DNA from: Nymphaea colorata
Taxonomy: Eukaryota; Streptophyta; Magnoliopsida; Nymphaeales; Nymphaeaceae
Length of the DNA: 64,000 nt
Reading direction: 5' to 3'
Assembly: GCF_008831285.2 (NCBI RefSeq)
Contig: NC_045139.1
Coordinates: 33,827,706 to 33,891,705, forward strand
Shown: piece after piece, positions 59,610 to 64,000 of the stretch
Position numbering within the stretch: position 1 is the stretch's first letter
How the letters are laid out: the number at the start of each line of letters is the position of its first letter
Made by a program: the position numbers and the translations under genes
The notes under the pieces: model-generated
The model's input: the letters and a program-made list of their open reading frames with translations, nothing else
Database searches by the model: none
Told to the model about the DNA's origin: nothing

Positions 59610-59887
59610 TGTAGAAACACACACCAAGATGGAGAGAAAGAAAAGGAACACACAATATATGTGGAAAACCTCAAAGAGAGGTGAAAAACCACGGAGAAGC
59701 TCTAACCTAGGTGCACAACCGCAACCCTAGGAGAGAGAAAATGTTATTCCACTTAATCAACAATTACACCATAAGTGGGATTAAATAAGAGGGAAAAACG
59801 TCTAGGTTACCGAGCCACTCTCGGTACCCGTGCCCATGGGACCGGGTCTGGATCCAGACCCGGTTCCCTATACATGATATGTTAACA
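59610..59887 (-). repeat. 5' LTR of copia B
   Basis: 278 bp; the primer binding site abuts it at 59597-59609. Confidence 0.97.
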
Positions 59888-59892
59888 TCATT

Positions 59893-60780
59893 CATTTGTC
59901 ATCGTGTACAATGTTGTATCCATTCCGGCTCTTCTTGTCGTTATCGCACTCACTTTGTTGGAACAATTATCTTTCCCTTTCATGAGCTTGATCTCCTCCA
60001 TATTTTAGGCTGCCATTGACATATTTGATTGTCATGGTTCTCGTTACTATTTTTAACGATAGTTTGCTCTTGTATTTTCACATCACACAACTTGAGATGC
60101 CTAAGATGATTTTGAAGAAGAGAGAACACATCACTTTTAATTCATCAATAGATCATAAAGATTAGGAAAAGTGAATATATTGCAACAAATGTAACCAAAT
60201 TTTTATTCTTCATAGGGAGCCCATTCAAGGTAGAATGAGGTTGCACTACTGGACTGATGGCCAACTAGATATTATCATTGGAAAATTTGATTTTGCTAAT
60301 ATGCGACCATATCCATGTGTCTTTTCTTGATGAAATGAAGGTTCCTTTTGAACAACAAATTTCTTAGTGGAGAATGATAGATGCAAGATATTTCTAGACT
60401 GATTCACTTTTTAAGCAATTTGTGTTTTCATAATCTACCCCATAAGTTGATGTCGGTACCCTTCATCAAACTCTAAGTGCACGAGTGTAAATGATGGCAT
60501 GTGAGAAATAGGGTTAACTTCTTGTTTATCTCTTTCTTTTGCACTAATCATTCAAGTAATGTTTGAGTACTTGGTATGAAAATACTCAAGCTTCAAAATC
60601 CAATACTATTTGATGACCTCGTAACTTTTGTTTCAAGCTTTTGGTTCCATGTTTTTTGTGCATGGAACTAAAATTTCACTTGTTTGAAGGCAACCATTAC
60701 AATTATAATTGTTTACAACATCAATTGAGGTAGGAAAAAACTACTAGTCATAACATTTTCAAAATATTTGTAAATTTGTT
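59893..60780. other. Right part of the 166-bp array, then AT-rich DNA
   Basis: 59893-59960 continues the array broken by copia B (catttgtcatcgtgtacaatgttgtatcc, gttatcgcactcac). The rest shows no gene I can support. Confidence 0.6.
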
Positions 60781-60990
60781 GAACAAACATTTTTGTAGTA
60801 CATAAGAGTAGCGTGGCTACCAATTCCTATTTCACACAATTGAGTTAACAATATCGATGCAAAAAAGAACTCACATGCCATTGTCGAACAAACATTTTTG
60901 TAGTATATAAGAGTAGTGTGGCTACCAATTCCTATTTCACACAATTGAATTAACAATATCGATGTAGAAAAGGACTCACATGCCAAAATT
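60781..60990. repeat. Tandem duplication, period 105 bp
   Basis: Two copies starting at 60781 and 60886 (gaacaaacatttttgtagta), about 94% alike. Confidence 0.94.
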
Positions 60991-62245
60991 TCGTAGAGGA
61001 TTATAGCAATTTACACTACCAAACTGAGCAAAAAAATGGAGAAAAAAAATTATGTACATTTAGAATATGAAATGAATGCACACCCATCAGAGAGGAATGC
61101 AAGATTGCAATTCTGATTATTAGTAGTTAGTTCCATGAATATTTGAATGCCAAAATATCAAACCAACAATGCAAGATACTCATACAAATAAAAATGACAG
61201 AAAAACATCAATGGCTTCAGAACAAATACCTACAAAAGAAAAGTTTTACAAATTTGAAGAACTACAGGACACATCTTACAATTTCTGCACTAGCACATTG
61301 TTTCTTGTTTTGTCATCTTATGGCATTTGTTACTTTTACATAAAGTCGTTCTAGAAGAGTTGGGAGGGAAGGCGTTGGAGAGGGAGAGGGAGAGGGAGAG
61401 GGAAAGGGAGATGGAGATGGAGTCGGTGACGCTTCTTCCCTTCTACGAGAAGCATCTCTCTCAATCTCTCTGCCCCACTCGAGGTCACTTGACCAGCCTT
61501 GCCCCACCTTGAGGTTCAGATCCTTGACAGCTTGGCCACCGCTATGATCAGCCACACTATAAAAAAAAAAAAAAAACTATTTTGGGGAGCTACATAGCCT
61601 ACCACCATAGCTCCCTCATTGTATTGTTTTGCTTGCAAATGATGATGGTTGTAATCAAGTTGAAGTTGGTGGCGAGCATCAAATTCGTTCCTAAGAGTCG
61701 AAGCCAACTAATTTAGCATAAGTTGAAGAGTTGGAGTTGAAGGTGCAGACCTACCTGCAGCGCAGCATTTTCTATTACGTAGCCAGAGACAACCACAGGA
61801 TTCAGCTGCCAAAAATATGGAATGGGAAGAGGAAGGTCTCTTTAAAGACAATACTGGTGGTAATAATGGTAAAGGCGATAATGGTGGTATTGGTGGTATT
61901 GGTGATACTGATAAGGAAACAACATCTGGCCAAGATAATGGTGGTATTAATAAACAGACAACAGGTGGCCAAGCAGTTACTAAGATTATCGACAACACAA
62001 TAAGAGATAAAGATGCAGCTGTTTAGCAAGGAGGCACAACAACTAAACAGGGAAATAACGATTGTAAATTAAATAATGTTTCCTCTTGTAAAGATCGAAA
62101 CAATCCCTGTAATTCATGAAATGATTTTGATGGTGCATGTAATTCTATTGTAAAGAAAACCCAGACCTATCATAGAAAACAATGGTAGGTGTGAGTTTAC
62201 GCTGAACCACGTTATACTAGGGATTCACTTCTTGGGTGTCTCTTT
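60991..62245. other. AT-rich region before copia C, possibly including its LTR
   Basis: Contains a GAGAGG run (61375-61412) and Gly/Asn-rich shadow frames over a ggtggtatt repeat (about 61850-61900). The 5' LTR of copia C should end just before 62251, but I cannot place its start. Confidence 0.4.
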
Positions 62246-62273
62246 CGTTCTTGTATCAGAGCATGACAACCAC

Positions 62274-62395
62274 ATGGCAAATAACAATCCTTCTCAAAGC
62301 TCAGCATCTGCTCCAAGCAAATATCCTTATCCATATAATCTGAATGTAGCTAACTTCGTGTCAATCAAGCTTAATCAAAATAATTTTATACCTGA
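62274..62395 (+). pseudogene. Copia C gag, N-terminal fragment
   Basis: About 40 codons with the FVSIKLNQNNF motif. The expected following segment (LWK-QML-like) is missing. Confidence 0.78.
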
Positions 62396-62664
62396 ATCCA
62401 ACGTGGGGAAGACCTGCCTTTCAATTATAATCTGGTCCGTCTCTTTCACGCCTTGGGTCCTTATCTATGAACTGAATCTGGGACTAATCGGGAACCTTCT
62501 TGATTTACTAGATTTGACTACATGCCTTTATTTCTTACAATAATCAAACCTTATTGACCCATTTGCATGTATCCTTGCCTTTAGGTGGTCAGTTTTTTGA
62601 GAATTTCAAGTCATTATAAAACTTAGATCTAAATAATTTGATAGTGACTGTTTCGTTTCAAGAG

Positions 62665-62925
62665 ATGTAGCATAGCTGGTCGAGCTGGTGGGCTGGTGAG
62701 AGTCTAGTTATTAGTTTGATTCTCGTGGGTGCTATTCTCATGAACAGGTTGTTAGTTTGATTTTCGTGGGCGCTATTCCCATGAACTGCAAATAATGGCA
62801 TACACTACTCTCAAGTTGAATAGAGTACATAAGTTCACCCAGAACCTTGCGCAGCTCTGGACCCCAACAGCAGAGGGAAGCAGCTTCGACCTTTCACATG
62901 GACGGAGGGTTGCAATAATTTGTTA
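62665..62925 (+). mobile_element. tRNA-derived SINE (copy 2) inside copia C gag
   Basis: A-box-like gcatagctggtcgagctgg (62670) and B-box-like GTTTGATTCTCG (about 62713), followed by gtgggtgctattctc, ggcatacactactctc and aagttgaa as in the copy at 25512-25745. The B-box segment is tandemly duplicated with a 41-bp period (62708-62789). Confidence 0.65.
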
Positions 62926-63410
62926 GTGAGAGATAAATTAGGCATGCTATCACTGCCTTTCTATTATATCACAATGTTTTGTTTACATAAAATGATCAAG
63001 TTAAAGATTCACCAGCATCAATTAGGGGTTATGATGCATATGAAGGAAGTATTCCCCTTAATTGATGGCACAAACATGATATTTCTTGTGCTTGATTTGA
63101 ACAGAAAAGATAGGTCTTCCAATGAAAGGGAAGGCTTTGTTGGACTTCCCTTTAGTTATCTTGGGAAATTGTAGTAGGTTCATTTTCTAATGGGACACGA
63201 AGTCCCCGCATGATTTACCTTCAATTCCATTAGAAAACTCATGTATTTTTCGCTCTGATTTGACTCAGGAAGAACAATATTATAGATCAATTAGTCACAA
63301 TCTAGTGCACATGGACCATGTTATGGAAAACATAGATGATGGGGCTCATTGAGAGCCATGATATGACTAGCTTTCTAGACGAAGAATAGCAGTCACCCGC
63401 ATAGTTTATC

Positions 63411-63990
63411 ACCGCCTCTGATGGAAATGCAGTCACAAAACTTAATCCTGACTATCTCACGTGGCAGAATTTAGATCGACTACTTAGAGGATGGATCAGT
63501 AGAACTCTATTTGAGGAGATCTTGTGCATTGTCATTAGACAAAAGATCGCCATGGAGGTATGCACCACCTTAACTCAACATTTTGCTAATAAGTCTAAGG
63601 AACGAGAAATGTTTCTTATGCAAAAACTTCAAATGCATAAGAAATGGAACTCGTCCATTGATGAATACATTCAGAGTTTTAAAAAAAAATCGACAATCTT
63701 GCTACCATTGGAAAACTTAACGAGACTAAAGTTTTTTGGCATCTCACTAGTCTCGAAAGAGATTATGAATCCTTCTGAACAACCATGTTGAAACCACTGG
63801 AACCCTCATTTTTTGAGGTAGTCGCACTTCTTCAAAATCATGAAACTATGAGGACATTAGAAGGAGATTCCCCTAGCACCCAAGTTACTTTTATTGGTCA
63901 CCGCCAAACAAATCAAAGGAACAAATGAGGCAAAAATCAAAGCTTTAATTCCAAAGGAAGTGGCTTTGTGCAAGCTAGTCAAGGTGGTTC
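63411..63990 (+). pseudogene. Copia C gag, main domain fragment
   Basis: Gag polyprotein of the copia type (LTR-copia gag/UBN2-like): WISRTLFEEIL, AMEVCTTLTQHFANKSKER, LQMHKKWNSSIDEYIQSF, LTSLERDYESF. A frameshift lies near 63690 and stops near 63780 and 63927. Confidence 0.82.
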
Positions 63991-64000
63991 ATGGAACTCA

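Larger units (their letters stand above)
54844..59887 (-). mobile_element. Ty1/copia LTR retrotransposon B, nearly complete and recent
   Basis: LTRs 54844-55123 (280 bp) and 59610-59887 (278 bp) differ by three substitutions and one 2-bp AC-repeat indel, about 1%. Exact target duplication TCATT (54839-54843 and 59888-59892). Primer site TGGTATCAGAGCC (minus strand, 59597-59609) matches initiator tRNA-Met; the polypurine tract is CTTGAGGGGGAG (minus strand, 55124-55135). Domain order gag, protease, integrase, reverse transcriptase, RNase H makes it Ty1/copia. At a commonly used rate of 1.3e-8 per site per year the LTRs imply roughly 0.4 million years; that is an estimate only. The frame has two shifts and two stops, so this copy is not autonomous. 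Confidence 0.97.
62251..64000 (+). mobile_element. Ty1/copia element C, 5' part, gag split by about 1 kb; runs off the window
   Basis: A primer site TTGTATCAGAGC (62251-62262), one mismatch from the initiator tRNA-Met site, precedes gag. Gag starts at ATG 62274 (MANNNPSQSSASAPSKYPY, then LNVANFVSIKLNQNNF), is lost near 62395 and resumes near 63411 (ASDGNAVTKLNPDYLTWQN, IAMEVCTTLTQHFANKSKER, SSIDEYIQSFK, VALLQNHETMRTLEGDSPS). The split and the frame breaks make this copy defective. Confidence 0.82.

Noticed and set aside
1-64000. tRNA or rRNA genes, CRISPR arrays, bacterial-type operons
   Set aside because: None seen. tRNA-like motifs are explained by retrotransposon primer sites and SINE boxes.

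Overview
This window is nuclear DNA from a flowering plant. It holds one clearly intact host gene in six coding exons with GT/GC-AG introns, inside AT-rich sequence full of plant-type transposable elements: Ty1/copia with tRNA-iMet primer sites, hAT, a PIF/Harbinger-like element, an L1-type LINE, tRNA-derived SINEs and a plant-mobile-domain gene relic. I cannot name the species. All calls come from reading the sequence by eye; no searches were run.

Layout. 1-4390: intergenic, no gene recognised. 4390-28086: the gene for translation initiation factor 3 subunit J (eIF3j/HCR1-like), plus strand, 224 codons. Exons 1 and 2 are 4.2 kb apart. Exons 2 and 3 are separated by an 18.1-kb intron packed with repeats, and exons 3-6 are compact. 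Inside that intron sits a nested stack. A Ty1/copia element (11991-21697, TSD CTACC) is interrupted by a small non-autonomous LTR element (12476-14204, TSD CAACT) and by a non-autonomous hAT element (14412-18639, TSD TCAACACA). The hAT element is itself interrupted by a 3.16-kb solo LTR (15094-18252, TSD GTAGA). Downstream in the same intron are a repeat carrying an exon-like segment, a 672-bp hAT element and a SINE.

28087-48400: a long decayed LINE (29165-34111) that has lost the reverse transcriptase core, a probable solo LTR, a second LINE 3' fragment, a 2.3-kb PIF/Harbinger-like element carrying spliceable-looking host-type sequence, a broken gene for a secreted His/Lys/Asp-rich repeat protein (minus strand, with a TATA box), and a possible small minus-strand transcription unit near 46.9-47.9 kb.

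48490-54270: decayed coding sequence with a plant mobile domain (PMD), 23-residue Glu-rich repeats, a duplicated tail, a tandem array, and an Ulp1/C48 protease-like relic. This combination is known from some plant Mutator-like elements. 54480-59960: a 166-bp-period tandem array split by a nearly complete young copia element (54844-59887, minus strand, TSD TCATT, LTRs about 1% different). 59900-64000: AT-rich DNA, then a third copia element (plus strand) whose gag is split by about 1 kb of other DNA including a SINE; the window ends inside it.

Relative order of the intron insertions follows from the nesting and agrees with hand-counted LTR divergence: about 11% for the host copia and about 3.5% for the small LTR element inside it. 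The host gene keeps an open frame and consensus splice sites around all this DNA. The most unusual item is the small LTR element: its internal region is one 403-codon frame broken by only two stop codons, and I recognise no gag or pol domain in it.
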